Positions 1-8,147 of a DNA stretch of 14,748 nucleotides are shown here, piece after piece. The notes beneath the pieces are model-generated. The model saw only the letters and a list, made by a program, of their open reading frames with translations. It was not told the origin of the DNA and ran no database searches. The position numbers were made by a program, and so were the translations under genes. Within the stretch, counting starts at the first letter, position 1, and each line of letters opens with the position of its first letter. Source of the stretch: Chromatiaceae bacterium (GTDB taxonomy: Bacteria; Pseudomonadota; Gammaproteobacteria; Chromatiales; Chromatiaceae); the NCBI GenBank assembly GCA_024235315.1, contig JACKMP010000016.1:1-14748 (forward strand), given 5' to 3'.

Positions 1-478
1 GGCCAGGCATGCGCAGCCCAAGCACGGAGGCCCCCGCGGCGTGCAATCGTTCGCCCATCTGGCGCAGGCTATACGGAGAATCGGACATGCCGTGCAACAA
101 CAGGACCGCCGCCCTCGGTGATCCGGCCGGCAACTCGAAACTGCGGTTCCAATTCGTTGACCAACGCTGCGGATCCGACAGGCTGCCGCGACTGTAGCGG
201 TTGATCGATACACCCTGCGCCGCCGCGACCTCCCCGTAGACCAGCTCGTCGAGTTGCCGGAACAGGCGCTCCTCGAGTGCCAGGTATTCCTCGAAGCTGC
301 TGATCCCCGAATCGACCGTAAACTCTTGATCGAGGTCTGCCATGTGCCAGACATCCAGATCAGCCCTGCTATCCAGGTAAAGGGCGAACGCGGCGATGAA
401 TGCGAACGCGGCGCCGATGCACATGTAGATCGCGGCTAATAGCGCTTTGTGCAGATATATCCTGAACGGAAACGTCAT
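1..478 (-). CDS. Membrane-anchored alpha/beta hydrolase, N-terminal part (partial)
   Basis: The reading frame is open from an ATG at 478 down to base 1, so the C-terminal part lies outside the window; 159 residues are visible. A hydrophobic segment at about residues 10-34 looks like an N-terminal membrane anchor. It is followed by about 80 polar residues and then a beta-strand and turn, AVLLLHGMSDSPYSLRQMGE (124-143). This is the HG oxyanion-loop region typical of serine alpha/beta hydrolases, and the next strand follows at SVLGLRMPG. The catalytic GxSxG and the His/Asp residues would fall outside the window, so activity cannot be verified. A GAGGA just upstream supports this start. The substrate is unknown. 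Nothing ties it to the respiratory cluster, from which it is separated by an IS remnant. Confidence 0.8.
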   Translation of the reverse strand, partial: MTFPFRIYLHKALLAAIYMCIGAAFAFIAAFALYLDSRADLDVWHMADLDQEFTVDSGISSFEEYLALEERLFRQLDELVYGEVAAAQGVSINRYSRGSLSDPQRWSTNWNRSFELPAGSPRAAVLLLHGMSDSPYSLRQMGERLHAAGASVLGLRMPG

Positions 479-638
479 GATCCTCACTGTCCAATATCCA
501 TCAATACGGACTATTGCTTCTCCATCTCGCTGCACCGTAGGGTAAACAGCGCAGTCGGCAATCATAAACCGCGCAAAAACAACCTGCCCAAAGGACGCCA
601 TCATGACCGAGCTGTACCGATAGCCTGACCCACCTGAT
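479..638. other. Intergenic gap with a possible disrupted gene start
   Basis: No gene is supported here. A Shine-Dalgarno-like AAAGGA (590-595) precedes an ATG at 603 that opens only six codons (MTELYR) before TAG at 621-623. The left edge of the IS3-like remnant begins within a few bases of that stop (TGACCC... from 626). One reading is that the IS inserted just inside a gene whose remainder is lost; chance is equally possible. The strand opposite the short ORF would hold the promoter of the hydrolase, and I see only a weak -10-like TATGAT there. Confidence 0.3.
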
Positions 639-906
639 TTGGACAGTGATCGGACGACGATATGCGCCTCCTCCATCATCTGCAGCCTGCTCCGGAGAGA
701 CGCGACAAGAAGGAAGAGACGGACGCGTTCGCGTGAATTCAAAGCCAAGGTCGCCTTGGCGGCGATACGGGGTGAGCTGACGACGGCCAGACTGGCCAAG
801 AAGTTCGACGTGCATGCCAATCAGATCACCGACTGATAGAAGCAGCTTGCTGAACAGTGCGCCGGATGTCTTCGGCAAGGGCGCGAGGAAGGCCGCGGAT
901 GACTCC
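639..906 (+). pseudogene. IS3-family transposase OrfA remnant
   Basis: From about 702 the plus strand encodes a typical IS3/IS2-group OrfA N-terminus: a basic start, then SREFKAKVALAAIRGE, then ARLAKKFDVHANQITD. This is the Tnp1-type helix-turn-helix that normally continues with W-K-K-Q. Here the codon expected to be Trp is TGA, followed directly by TAG. The family-like continuation APDVFGKGARKAADD (about 856-900) lies in another frame, so the gene carries a stop and a small indel and is dead. No OrfB or right end is seen. TGACCCACCTGATTTGGACA (626-645), some 60 bp upstream, resembles an IS3-type terminal inverted repeat but has no partner in the window. The remnant stops against the 3' end of the ferredoxin gene. 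Confidence 0.75.
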
Positions 907-909
907 TGC

Positions 910-1959
910 TCAGATGACCTGGAACAGGTTACGGTGGTGCCGGGTTCGCGCGCAGACATGGCAGTGCATCTCACTGGCGGCGGCCGAAGCCGATATCGGT
1001 CGGTGAAAATCCGCGCCACAGGCTCGACAACGACCGACTTGGAGAGGTACCCGGCTGCACTTCACCACAGAACAGGTATCCACGGACATCGCATGTTGGT
1101 CGCAGACATCCGCGCACAGACCGCAACCGGTGCACGCATCAGCATGTACCTCGTAGGCATCGCCACGCTCGGCCAGGCGTAACGCGCCATGCGGGCAGAC
1201 CCGGATGCAGCCGCCACAGCCGTTGCAGAGCTCGGCGTCAAGGTACGGTGCAAAAAACGCCAACTCACCCGCGCCAGCGCGCGGCAGCACCGATCCGGGC
1301 GCCTGCCATTCAAGCGGTTTCTTCACCGCTCCCGATTCGGCGACCGACGTCAACGCGCCGCGCAGAAAATGCCTGCGCGACATCGCAGGGCCGGCAACCG
1401 CCGGTGCAGCGGTGGTGAAGAAACGACGCCACTGCGAAGTCGTCAGTTTTCTCGCGACCATACCAGACAGGCCGCGTTGCGCCAGAACACGATTGAGTGT
1501 CGCAAGCCGAGTGGACAGACGCTCACCCGCCCCGCGTGGACAGTCCTCACATTCGCCAACACAAACCAGGAGACGGCGAACGCCGTCACGATACAACGCC
1601 GCCAGACGGGTCAGACCGAAGGCGTGCACACAGGGAACCGTGGCGCCTGCCGCCTTCGCGCCTACCCGCTCGCAGGCCGCGAACGCCGCCGTCAAGCCTC
1701 CCCAACGTCGCAGCGCGGGCGCCACATCGTGCGACAAGGCACCTTCGGGACATGCTGCGACACACAGGCCGCAGCCATCACACGCACTGGCATCGATCGC
1801 AAGCTGCTCGTCGTCCAGCATCCAGGCCGCCGCCGGGCAGGCATCGACACAGCGCCGGCAAGAACCAACCTCCGCATGCGTATGGATGCAGCGCCCCGGA
1901 TCCACGTCGGGAACGAGGCAGGCGCTGCGCACCTCCGACCTGAGATCCCACCAATTCAC
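910..1959 (-). CDS. Fused multi-cluster 4Fe-4S ferredoxin-type protein
   Basis: This 349-residue protein uses a GTG start preceded by GGAGGG. The N-terminal half has C24 with CRRCVDAC (34-41) and CDGCGLCVAAC (60-70), then a CVGECEDC stretch (133-140). An internal MSRRHFLRGAL at 193-203 resembles the RR-motif N-terminus of NapF-type ferredoxins. The second half has CNGCGGCIRVC (245-255) and CTGCGLCADVC (276-286), a Cys pair at 296/301, and a closing CRAC...CHVC pair (311-314 and 333-336) like a zinc ribbon. It therefore looks like two ferredoxin modules joined head to tail. Established families with such motifs carry electrons or act in the cytoplasm during maturation. As last gene of the cluster, 138 bp after the second TorD-like gene, it probably serves the molybdoenzyme. 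The exact role is unknown, and cellular location is uncertain because the RR motif is internal. Confidence 0.85.
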   Translation of the reverse strand: MNWWDLRSEVRSACLVPDVDPGRCIHTHAEVGSCRRCVDACPAAAWMLDDEQLAIDASACDGCGLCVAACPEGALSHDVAPALRRWGGLTAAFAACERVGAKAAGATVPCVHAFGLTRLAALYRDGVRRLLVCVGECEDCPRGAGERLSTRLATLNRVLAQRGLSGMVARKLTTSQWRRFFTTAAPAVAGPAMSRRHFLRGALTSVAESGAVKKPLEWQAPGSVLPRAGAGELAFFAPYLDAELCNGCGGCIRVCPHGALRLAERGDAYEVHADACTGCGLCADVCDQHAMSVDTCSVVKCSRVPLQVGRCRACGADFHRPISASAAASEMHCHVCARTRHHRNLFQVI

Positions 1960-2097
1960 ACCGGCCCTCCGCCGCGACCCCGGCTGTCATGACCACGAAC
2001 GCGTTCCCACGGCTGCTGACCTTGCCTGGCACCTCTCGCACGACACCGCGCCGCATCGATCACCCAGGGCATACAACAGCCGACCTTGTCAGCGCAT

Positions 2098-2823
2098 TCA
2101 CCACGAAGGCGCCGAGCCGGGCACATAGCTGCTCGGCATTGGCAATACCGTCTCGCGTTTCGGCTTCATGCGACGTTCAATCTCGTCCGACGAGGGACGT
2201 GGTTGCTCGAGTATCTGCGCCAGTACATCGCGCAGCTCTTCAAGGTATGCCGCCGTCAACAACGCCAGACCGGCGTAGAACGGCGTTTCGGCGCGCGCCG
2301 AAACGCGCAGCGCAAAGTCCGGGATCCAACGCAGGGAATGCTCGTCGAGAAACCGTGCCGCTTCTGCAAAATCCCCGCGTTCCAGCATGGTGGTCAGGAA
2401 ATGCAGCTGATGGACAAGGTGGTCGTCTGTCCGCTTGCGCCAATCCTGCGCGCTCAATCCGTGGCGCGCATAGAACTCCCGCACCTGAAACATCGGCTGC
2501 TGCATCGCGAGGCCTTCTTCGTCGATCCATACGGATTCGCAAGGCGATGCCGCATAACCGTGATTGAGGTAGATCGCCGCGAAATCGGCTGCGAGCTCGT
2601 CCGCTGTCTGCCCGTCGCCACCCAGCGACCTCACAGCCTGCGCAAGGATTTCAATGGCAGAACCTGCCGGTTCAGACGCCAACCTGAAGGCCAACCCGTT
2701 GGGAAAGCAATCATGCTGCAGCGCCACCCTGGCTTCATCGGACAATTCGCGATCATGCAGCATGGCTATGGTCATCAGGTCGAGCGCCACGCCATCACAG
2801 AATTTTTCCAACAACTCAGCCAT
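2098..2823 (-). CDS. TorD/DmsD-family molybdoenzyme chaperone (distal copy)
   Basis: Members of this family bind the Tat signal of a molybdoenzyme and hold it in the cytoplasm until cofactor loading is complete. The all-helical pattern, the IYLNHGYAASPCESVWIDEE segment, the DDHLVHQLHFLTTML helix and FLDEHSLRWIPDFALRV are typical. I chose ATG at 2823 (MAELLEKF; GGGGAAAG just upstream; 241 aa) over a GTG at 2859 that would add 12 poorly supported residues. It shares the same core as the chaperone encoded at 3276-4046 (YLN...ESxW, DHLVxQL, FLDxHxLxW), so the two are paralogues in one operon. The last 35 or so residues are a Pro/Ser-rich tail. Which client each copy serves cannot be told from sequence. 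Confidence 0.85.
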   Translation of the reverse strand: MAELLEKFCDGVALDLMTIAMLHDRELSDEARVALQHDCFPNGLAFRLASEPAGSAIEILAQAVRSLGGDGQTADELAADFAAIYLNHGYAASPCESVWIDEEGLAMQQPMFQVREFYARHGLSAQDWRKRTDDHLVHQLHFLTTMLERGDFAEAARFLDEHSLRWIPDFALRVSARAETPFYAGLALLTAAYLEELRDVLAQILEQPRPSSDEIERRMKPKRETVLPMPSSYVPGSAPSW

Positions 2824-2899
2824 TTGACTTTCCCCACACTTTGGATTGAATCCGCACACTGACGCCCGTCGCAGACGCCGCCAGGCGTTCGCACAGCGT

Positions 2900-3208
2900 T
2901 CAGTGCGACAACACCCAGTTCATTACCGCATCGAGGTCCGCATCACTGATAACGACATTCGGCGCCATTGGAATGTCACCCCAGTTGCCTGCGCCACCGC
3001 TTCTCACCTTGCCGATCAATGTCGCTTTGGCACCGGCGTCACCTTTGTACCTGGCGGCAACATCCTTGTACGAAGGGCCAACCAGTTTCGTCTCCACCTG
3101 GTGACAAACCATGCAGCCATTCGCCTGTGCCAATGCCTGGTCGGCGGCAACGGATTGACTCAGTGCGAGTCCAGAAACAACGGCGAAAACACTCATCGAC
3201 TTGATCAT
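2900..3208 (-). CDS. Periplasmic monohaem cytochrome c (c551/c552-like)
   Basis: This 102-residue protein has a Sec signal peptide ending near SVAA (19-22). It has a single haem-c site CMVCH (32-36) and a distal Met in DIPMAPN (Met81), giving the His-Met coordination of small class I cytochromes such as Pseudomonas c551. Mature length is about 80 residues, as usual for that family. AGAGGA lies upstream of the ATG. The gene sits between the two TorD-like genes, so it is probably made with the molybdoenzyme. It may shuttle electrons between the molybdoenzyme/pentahaem pair and a membrane complex encoded elsewhere. The family call is firm; the partner assignment is inference from position. Confidence 0.92.
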   Translation of the reverse strand: MIKSMSVFAVVSGLALSQSVAADQALAQANGCMVCHQVETKLVGPSYKDVAARYKGDAGAKATLIGKVRSGGAGNWGDIPMAPNVVISDADLDAVMNWVLSH

Positions 3209-3275
3209 CGTCCAATTCCTCTTTTTGTCGAAAAATTACGGTGGCCGGCCACAACAGGTCGCCACAACAAGGGGC

Positions 3276-4046
3276 CTACACAGTTTTCTGCTCTACCGGG
3301 GGAACTGCCGGTTGCGCAAGCGCATCGCTACGAACGCACGCCATCGCCCACTCCGGCGACTGCAATCGGGCTGACGCCTGGTCGTTCAGTCGACCGGCCA
3401 GCGCCCGCAGGTCGACGATATAGGCAGCCGTCAACGCAGCAATCCCCTGATACCAGCGAATCGTGCTGATCAGACTTACCCTGGCGGCAAAACGCTCTAC
3501 CCAGCACAAAAGGTGTTGATCGAGAAAAAGTCCGATATCGGCAAACGGCATGCTGGCGCCGGCGGGCGAGACGAGATGCGCAAGCAAGCGCAATTGGCCG
3601 ACCAGGTGGTCAGCACAGCGATACGACCCCACTTCGTCCACGAAGCCGGAACGGCGTTGCCAGGCGTAGATGCCATCGATGGCGTTGCGCTCGCCCGATG
3701 CCGCGTCACCGCACCACGCCGACTCGAACGGGAAGGCGCCACTCTCCTCATTCAGGTACAGCTCACGATAGGCCGATTCCAACCGGGCCAGGGTCTCCCG
3801 ATCAAGGCAGGTCGGGATGTCGGTCAAGCCCTCACAAAACAGGCCAACCGCTTTTCTCCCCCCGTCAGAAGACAGCTTGAAACCGAGTACCCCGTCGTAA
3901 CAACGGCGCCAAAGTGCCGAGAGCGTGTCGCGCCTCGGCGCCTTTGCGTGCAGTTCGGCCAGCACCATGAGGTCTCTGGCCAAGGTGTGGCGCAACTGCC
4001 CCAAGTCACCGTCACCACTCGACCAGCGCGTCGCACCCGCGGTCAT
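3276..4046 (-). CDS. TorD/DmsD-family molybdoenzyme chaperone (proximal copy)
   Basis: This 256-residue cytoplasmic protein starts with the ATG of an ATGA overlap with the stop of the iron-sulfur subunit (4-bp overlap), which settles the start against a longer in-frame ORF. Diagnostic segments are AYRELYLNEESGAFPFESAW, DHLVGQLRLLAHL and FLDQHLLCWVERFAARV, the helical TorD fold core. Translational coupling to the iron-sulfur subunit suggests it is the dedicated chaperone for Tat export and cofactor insertion of the catalytic subunit encoded at 4726-7308. A second family member is encoded three genes' span downstream. The C-terminal 30 or so residues are divergent. Confidence 0.87.
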   Translation of the reverse strand: MTAGATRWSSGDGDLGQLRHTLARDLMVLAELHAKAPRRDTLSALWRRCYDGVLGFKLSSDGGRKAVGLFCEGLTDIPTCLDRETLARLESAYRELYLNEESGAFPFESAWCGDAASGERNAIDGIYAWQRRSGFVDEVGSYRCADHLVGQLRLLAHLVSPAGASMPFADIGLFLDQHLLCWVERFAARVSLISTIRWYQGIAALTAAYIVDLRALAGRLNDQASARLQSPEWAMACVRSDALAQPAVPPVEQKTV

Positions 4047-4711
4047 TTTTCGACCTTGCCCTTGCTGTGAGCGACGAAGACAATCGATGGATTGGTGAGC
4101 TCCGGATCGGCGAAGTTCTTGACCGCACGAACAGGCTCTTCGTGTGGTGCGATCGCTTTTGTCTCGTACTGGTGCAGCCGCAACAGGTCGATAGGCCCGA
4201 CATCCAGCACCCGCATCATGCAAGCCATTACGCAATAAGGTTTGCGCCCGGCCTCAAGTTCATCGATACACAGATTGCACTTCTTGACGATCTGCGCTTC
4301 GGGATCCCACTGCGGCGCACCGTAGGGACATGCGGCCTCACAACGTCTGCAGCCGATACACAAGGTCGAATCGATGTCGACGACGCCGTTGTCCGGTCTC
4401 TTCCAGATCGCCCCGGTCGGACAAGTCGGCAGGCAGGCCGGTTCCGCACAATGGTTGCACGACACGTTGACCTTGTAGGCGAAGACGTCCGGGAAGGTTC
4501 CACCCTCAACGTACTGCACCCGCCGGAAACGCGGACCAGGCGGCAGGCCATTCTTGTCTTTGCAGGCTATTTCGCAGGCCCGGCAACCGATGCAGTCGAC
4601 GTTGTTGTGAATGAAACCCAGTTGTTGCTCGGGCACAACCGGCTTGTATACGGCCTTCTTGCGTCGCTTGATCGCCGCTTTCAGGGTTGCCCGGTCCTTG
4701 ATCTTTGCCAT
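4043..4711 (-). CDS. DmsB-like four-cluster iron-sulfur electron-transfer subunit
   Basis: This 222-residue protein belongs to the DmsB/PsrB/NrfC-type ferredoxin-like subunits. Sixteen Cys are arranged for four [4Fe-4S] clusters: CIGCRACEIAC (40-50), CNHCAEPACLPTC (85-97), CIGCRRCEAAC (118-128) and CNLC (145-148) with C160 and C164. It has no signal peptide, as expected for a subunit that travels out through Tat with its catalytic partner. The start is ATG 4711, with GGGGAGG seven bases upstream; the GTG one codon earlier is less likely. It begins 14 bp after the catalytic gene. It would pass electrons between the molybdopterin subunit and, with no NrfD/DmsC-type anchor gene nearby, probably a cytochrome c. 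Confidence 0.93.
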   Translation of the reverse strand: MAKIKDRATLKAAIKRRKKAVYKPVVPEQQLGFIHNNVDCIGCRACEIACKDKNGLPPGPRFRRVQYVEGGTFPDVFAYKVNVSCNHCAEPACLPTCPTGAIWKRPDNGVVDIDSTLCIGCRRCEAACPYGAPQWDPEAQIVKKCNLCIDELEAGRKPYCVMACMMRVLDVGPIDLLRLHQYETKAIAPHEEPVRAVKNFADPELTNPSIVFVAHSKGKVEK

Positions 4712-4725
4712 CACTGCACCTCCCC

Positions 4726-7308
4726 TTAAAGGTCACGACGGAACACATGAGAGCGTGCCGTTGCCAGCCTGTCCCACCCCGGGCGGTGTTCGAGGTCCGT
4801 CCGGCGAACGTCACACAACACCGTGTTGTAGGCGAAAGCCCCTGCAGGACTGGGCTCGTCCAGTGTGAGCATGTCGGGATTACCCGAGCGATCGACGCCG
4901 TTTTCGTCGAGGTCTATCCAGGCCCCTTCATGCAGGACGGCGACACCCGGCATGCAGCGCTCGGTCACATACGCCGGCACGACCACCTTGCCCCTGTCGT
5001 TCCAGACCTCGACCGTGTCGCCGGTCTTGATACCGAGCCGCCGGGCATCCGCAGCGTTCAACGTGACCTCCTGCTCGTAGGTTTCTCGGAGCCACGAGCA
5101 GTTGTTGAATATGGAATGTGTTCGCCAACGCGGATGCGGCGAGATCAGGTGGAAAGGATATTTGGCGGTCTTGGGACTGTTCAGGGATTCCCAGGGCTCT
5201 ATCCACTTCGGGATGGACGGAATGTGGTAGCCGTAGCGTGTGCGCGTCCATTCGCCGATCTGCCCGAGCTCGGTACTCAGGATCTCGATGCGCCCGGATG
5301 GCGTCTGAAATGGCTTGCCGTTCTCGATCTGCTCGCGAAACGCCACATGTGGCTGGTCGAGTTTGAACTTGTAGACACCGCGTTGTTTGAACTCGTCCCA
5401 GCTCATACCGACATGCTGATGCGCCATGACCTTGCCTTCCCACCACTCGCGCAAATAGGCTTCGTCCACCGCATCCGGATTGTCGAAATAACTGCGATCC
5501 GCCTTCGGGTTGTAGGTCTTGGCGAAATAGTCGCCGATACCGGTCTTTTGACCGATACGGTAGGCGAGTTCGGTAAACACCTGGAAGTCGCTTTTCGATT
5601 CGCCGAGCGGCTCGATAACCTTCGGCCGATGGATGTAGTAATGCCCCTTGTACCAGGGCAAGGCCACGTCGTGGCGTTCGAAATGCGTGGCAATCGGCAG
5701 CAACACATCGGCATAAAGACCTGACGGTGTGATCGTCGAATCCATGCATACCACCATCTCCAACTTGTCCATCGCCTGGACTTCCTTGTTGATGTTGGTG
5801 AGCTGATTGAACCAGTCGGAGCCGTGCCAGAAGATGCCCTTGATATTGGGAATGACGCCGTCAAGTTGATCCTGTCTTGGCCATAAACCGATCTCTTCGC
5901 GTCGCACATTCGGATAGTTCAGCACGCAGTGTGCCCAGCGATCCGACTTTATCGACGAGAACCAGATGTTCGCGTATTGGTCGTAGGGATAGGCGACTGC
6001 CTCCGCATGCCATGCCTTGCCCACGCCCTCGGCGCAACCGCCGAGCACACCGATGTTGCCAGTCATCGCCTGTAACGCAGCGGCCATCCGGTTGTATTGT
6101 TCGCCGTAGGCATTGCGGCCTGGAGCCCAAGAGGCTTTCAGCGCCGCGGGTTTGGTCCGTGCATACATGTCGGCAAGCTTGCGAATGTCATCTGCCGACA
6201 CGCCGCAGATCTCAGCGGCCCATTCCGGCGTCTTGGCGACACCATCGTAGGTCCCGAGGATGTAGTCTTTGAAGTTTTCCTGCCCATTGGGAGAATTCTT
6301 TGCCCAATCCGGCATGGTCCCGGCATCCATTCCCTGCGTGAAGCGGTCAATGAACGCCTGGTCCTGCAGGTTCTGACTGAAAACGTAGTGCGCCATCCCC
6401 GCCATCATGGCGGCGTCCGTGTTTGGCCGGATCGGGATCCACCAGGCGTCGTAGGCCGCCGCCGAATCGGTGTATTGCGGATCGATCAAAACGAATTTGC
6501 AACCGCGCTGTTTGGCAAGCCGCATGTAGTAGAACGTGTTGCCGCCGTGGAACGTATAAGCCGGGTTCCAGCCCCACATGATGATCAGCTTCGAATGGGC
6601 GTAGGTGTCATCTTCGTTGCCATCTTCGATTGTGCCGAAGGTCCAGCGCGAACTCGAGGTCGTCCCCTGATACGACGGCACAGACCACGAGTTGGTGCGG
6701 CAACCGAACATGCCGAGGAAGCGTCCCAGGAGCCCCTCGATCTGATCGGACTTGTGCAGCACGCCGTAAGACGCACCGGCATAGCTCTGATCCAACAGGG
6801 CCGTGGACCCATACTGGTTCTTGATCTCGATCATCTTGCGTGCGACGTAGTCCAGCGCCTCATCCCAGGAAAGACGCTTGAACTTGCCTTCGCCGCGCTT
6901 TCCCACCCTTCCCATCGGGTAGAGCAGGCGCTCGGCGGAGTAGAGCCGTTGACGATACGACCTGCCACGCAAACAACCCCGCAACTGCGGCTCTTCCTCA
7001 GTGTCTTTACCGAAATGGCCGTCCTGCTGGTAGCGACCATCGTCAGTGGAAATGCGCACGATCACGTCACCCTTCTTGTGTGCCACCAACATATGGCGCG
7101 ATCCGCAGTTGTGTGCACAGCTGGTGACCACAGTTGTCAGTTCGTCGTCGCGTGGATAAGGCTCGTAGGCAAACGCAGCCGCATCGCGTGATTGGATCAA
7201 GCCTCCAGCTCCAAGCGCCGTTGCACCCGCCGCCGTGGTCTTCAGAAACGACCGCCTCGTCATGTTCAGGCGGTCATCCAGGAAATCGTGTTTCTTGTTG
7301 TTGCGCAT
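4726..7308 (-). CDS. Tat-exported DmsA-like molybdopterin oxidoreductase, catalytic subunit
   Basis: This 860-residue protein is a full-length DMSO-reductase-family catalytic subunit. A Tat signal carries TRRSFLK (17-23) followed by an Ala/Gly-rich stretch. Colinear DmsA-like segments are LRGCLRGRSYRQRLYSAERL (109-128), the GKRGEGKF turn, IDPQYTDSAAAYDAWWIPIR (275-294) and ILGTYDGVAKTPEWA. The last 150 or so residues form the molybdopterin-dinucleotide-binding barrel. Ser212 (VPSYQG) aligns by eye with the DmsA Mo-ligand region, so a Ser ligand is plausible but not certain. The FS0 site is unusual: C64, C68 and C112 are present, but the third position of C-x3-C-x3-C is His72. The start is ATG 7308 with GGAG upstream; ATG 7263 is the alternative. 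It is periplasmic. The substrate is unknown: S- or N-oxides, oxyanions, or oxidation of a reduced compound are all possible. Confidence 0.93.
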   Translation of the reverse strand: MRNNKKHDFLDDRLNMTRRSFLKTTAAGATALGAGGLIQSRDAAAFAYEPYPRDDELTTVVTSCAHNCGSRHMLVAHKKGDVIVRISTDDGRYQQDGHFGKDTEEEPQLRGCLRGRSYRQRLYSAERLLYPMGRVGKRGEGKFKRLSWDEALDYVARKMIEIKNQYGSTALLDQSYAGASYGVLHKSDQIEGLLGRFLGMFGCRTNSWSVPSYQGTTSSSRWTFGTIEDGNEDDTYAHSKLIIMWGWNPAYTFHGGNTFYYMRLAKQRGCKFVLIDPQYTDSAAAYDAWWIPIRPNTDAAMMAGMAHYVFSQNLQDQAFIDRFTQGMDAGTMPDWAKNSPNGQENFKDYILGTYDGVAKTPEWAAEICGVSADDIRKLADMYARTKPAALKASWAPGRNAYGEQYNRMAAALQAMTGNIGVLGGCAEGVGKAWHAEAVAYPYDQYANIWFSSIKSDRWAHCVLNYPNVRREEIGLWPRQDQLDGVIPNIKGIFWHGSDWFNQLTNINKEVQAMDKLEMVVCMDSTITPSGLYADVLLPIATHFERHDVALPWYKGHYYIHRPKVIEPLGESKSDFQVFTELAYRIGQKTGIGDYFAKTYNPKADRSYFDNPDAVDEAYLREWWEGKVMAHQHVGMSWDEFKQRGVYKFKLDQPHVAFREQIENGKPFQTPSGRIEILSTELGQIGEWTRTRYGYHIPSIPKWIEPWESLNSPKTAKYPFHLISPHPRWRTHSIFNNCSWLRETYEQEVTLNAADARRLGIKTGDTVEVWNDRGKVVVPAYVTERCMPGVAVLHEGAWIDLDENGVDRSGNPDMLTLDEPSPAGAFAYNTVLCDVRRTDLEHRPGWDRLATARSHVFRRDL

Positions 7309-7332
7309 GGCGTTCTCCAGAACGTTCGCCGA

Positions 7333-8118
7333 TTACTGAGCGTTACCGGGATTGGGGGCGACCGCGAACCGCGGGTTGGAGCTGGTCGGTCTGTCTATGG
7401 CCCAGTCGGGTACCGCAGCAGCCGCGCCGGGCCATGGATTGCGCGGATAGGGATAGTTGATGCGATACCAGGCACGTCCACCGTGGCAGCCGTAGCAGAC
7501 ATCGGCACTGCTCTTGCCCGCCTCCTCGATCGCCGCCGGTTTGAGAAAATTCACGTTGTGTCGGTTCGTGCGGATGGCGACGTGGCAAGTGAGGCAGCTG
7601 TTTCCAAACACCGCTCCATGCTCGAGCCAGCTCCCTGGCACGCCCATGACGGGATAGTTGAACTTGCCGTGGCACATCAAACAGATGTTCGGGTCGACCT
7701 GTTTGCGTTGCACCAGATCAGACTGGCCTGTGGCCGAAGAGTTGGCCGTTTCCTCGCGCAGGTCATTGCCTTGGTGGCAGGTATTGCACTTCAGGTCCAT
7801 AACCTGATGGGCGTAATCCGTCGCCAGGTGGCGGCGGTGAAACGTCTCCTGTTCACCGATATAGGTGTCCAGAGTCTGGTACCAAGCCAGAGCATCCTGG
7901 GCCACCACCCCTGCAGGCGAGGTTTCACGCACCTTGCGCTCGAGAACCTCTCGGTGGCAGACGAGACATTGCTCGTCGCTCGCCGTATCGATCGCAGGCT
8001 TGAAATGGATCGGATCCCAGCGCGCCTGATCGTAAGTGACGCCGCTCTGTGCGGCGCAGACGAGTCCGGTCAGCAGGACAGAGATGGCCAGGGTCGCAAG
8101 CACCCTCAACTGGATCAT
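7333..8118 (-). CDS. Periplasmic pentahaem cytochrome c
   Basis: This 261-residue protein has a signal peptide (cleavage near residue 23) and five CxxCH sites: CLVCH (51), CNTCH (111), CLMCH (146), CLTCH (175) and CYGCH (208). Additional His residues (for example H94, H97, H104, H167, H187) could be distal ligands, giving bis-His haems as in NrfB or c3-like carriers. No membrane anchor is seen in the mature part, and the C-terminus is a Pro/Ala-rich tail of about 40 residues. AGGAGG lies eight bases before ATG 8118. It ends 24 bp before the molybdoenzyme gene and is the obvious redox partner for it, possibly doing the job of the missing membrane subunit. I do not recognise a named subfamily. 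Confidence 0.92.
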   Translation of the reverse strand: MIQLRVLATLAISVLLTGLVCAAQSGVTYDQARWDPIHFKPAIDTASDEQCLVCHREVLERKVRETSPAGVVAQDALAWYQTLDTYIGEQETFHRRHLATDYAHQVMDLKCNTCHQGNDLREETANSSATGQSDLVQRKQVDPNICLMCHGKFNYPVMGVPGSWLEHGAVFGNSCLTCHVAIRTNRHNVNFLKPAAIEEAGKSSADVCYGCHGGRAWYRINYPYPRNPWPGAAAAVPDWAIDRPTSSNPRFAVAPNPGNAQ

Positions 8119-8147
8119 GGCTACATCCTCCTCTCGCGGAGGTTAGG

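Noticed and set aside
1778..2056. 92-codon minus-strand ORF between the distal TorD-like gene and the fused ferredoxin
   Set aside because: It overlaps the ferredoxin N-terminus in another frame, where the CRRC and CDGC motifs support the ferredoxin frame.
1189..2128. Long overlapping plus-strand ORFs (up to about 300 codons) opposite the fused ferredoxin gene
   Set aside because: They are antisense shadows in GC-rich DNA. Their products are Arg/Pro/Ala-rich with no family features, while the minus strand encodes clear cluster motifs.
4705..5724. 339-codon plus-strand ORF, and similar ones at 6097-7191 and 7192-8358
   Set aside because: They lie opposite the molybdopterin subunit and the pentahaem cytochrome, whose families are certain. 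The antisense products have no recognisable domains.
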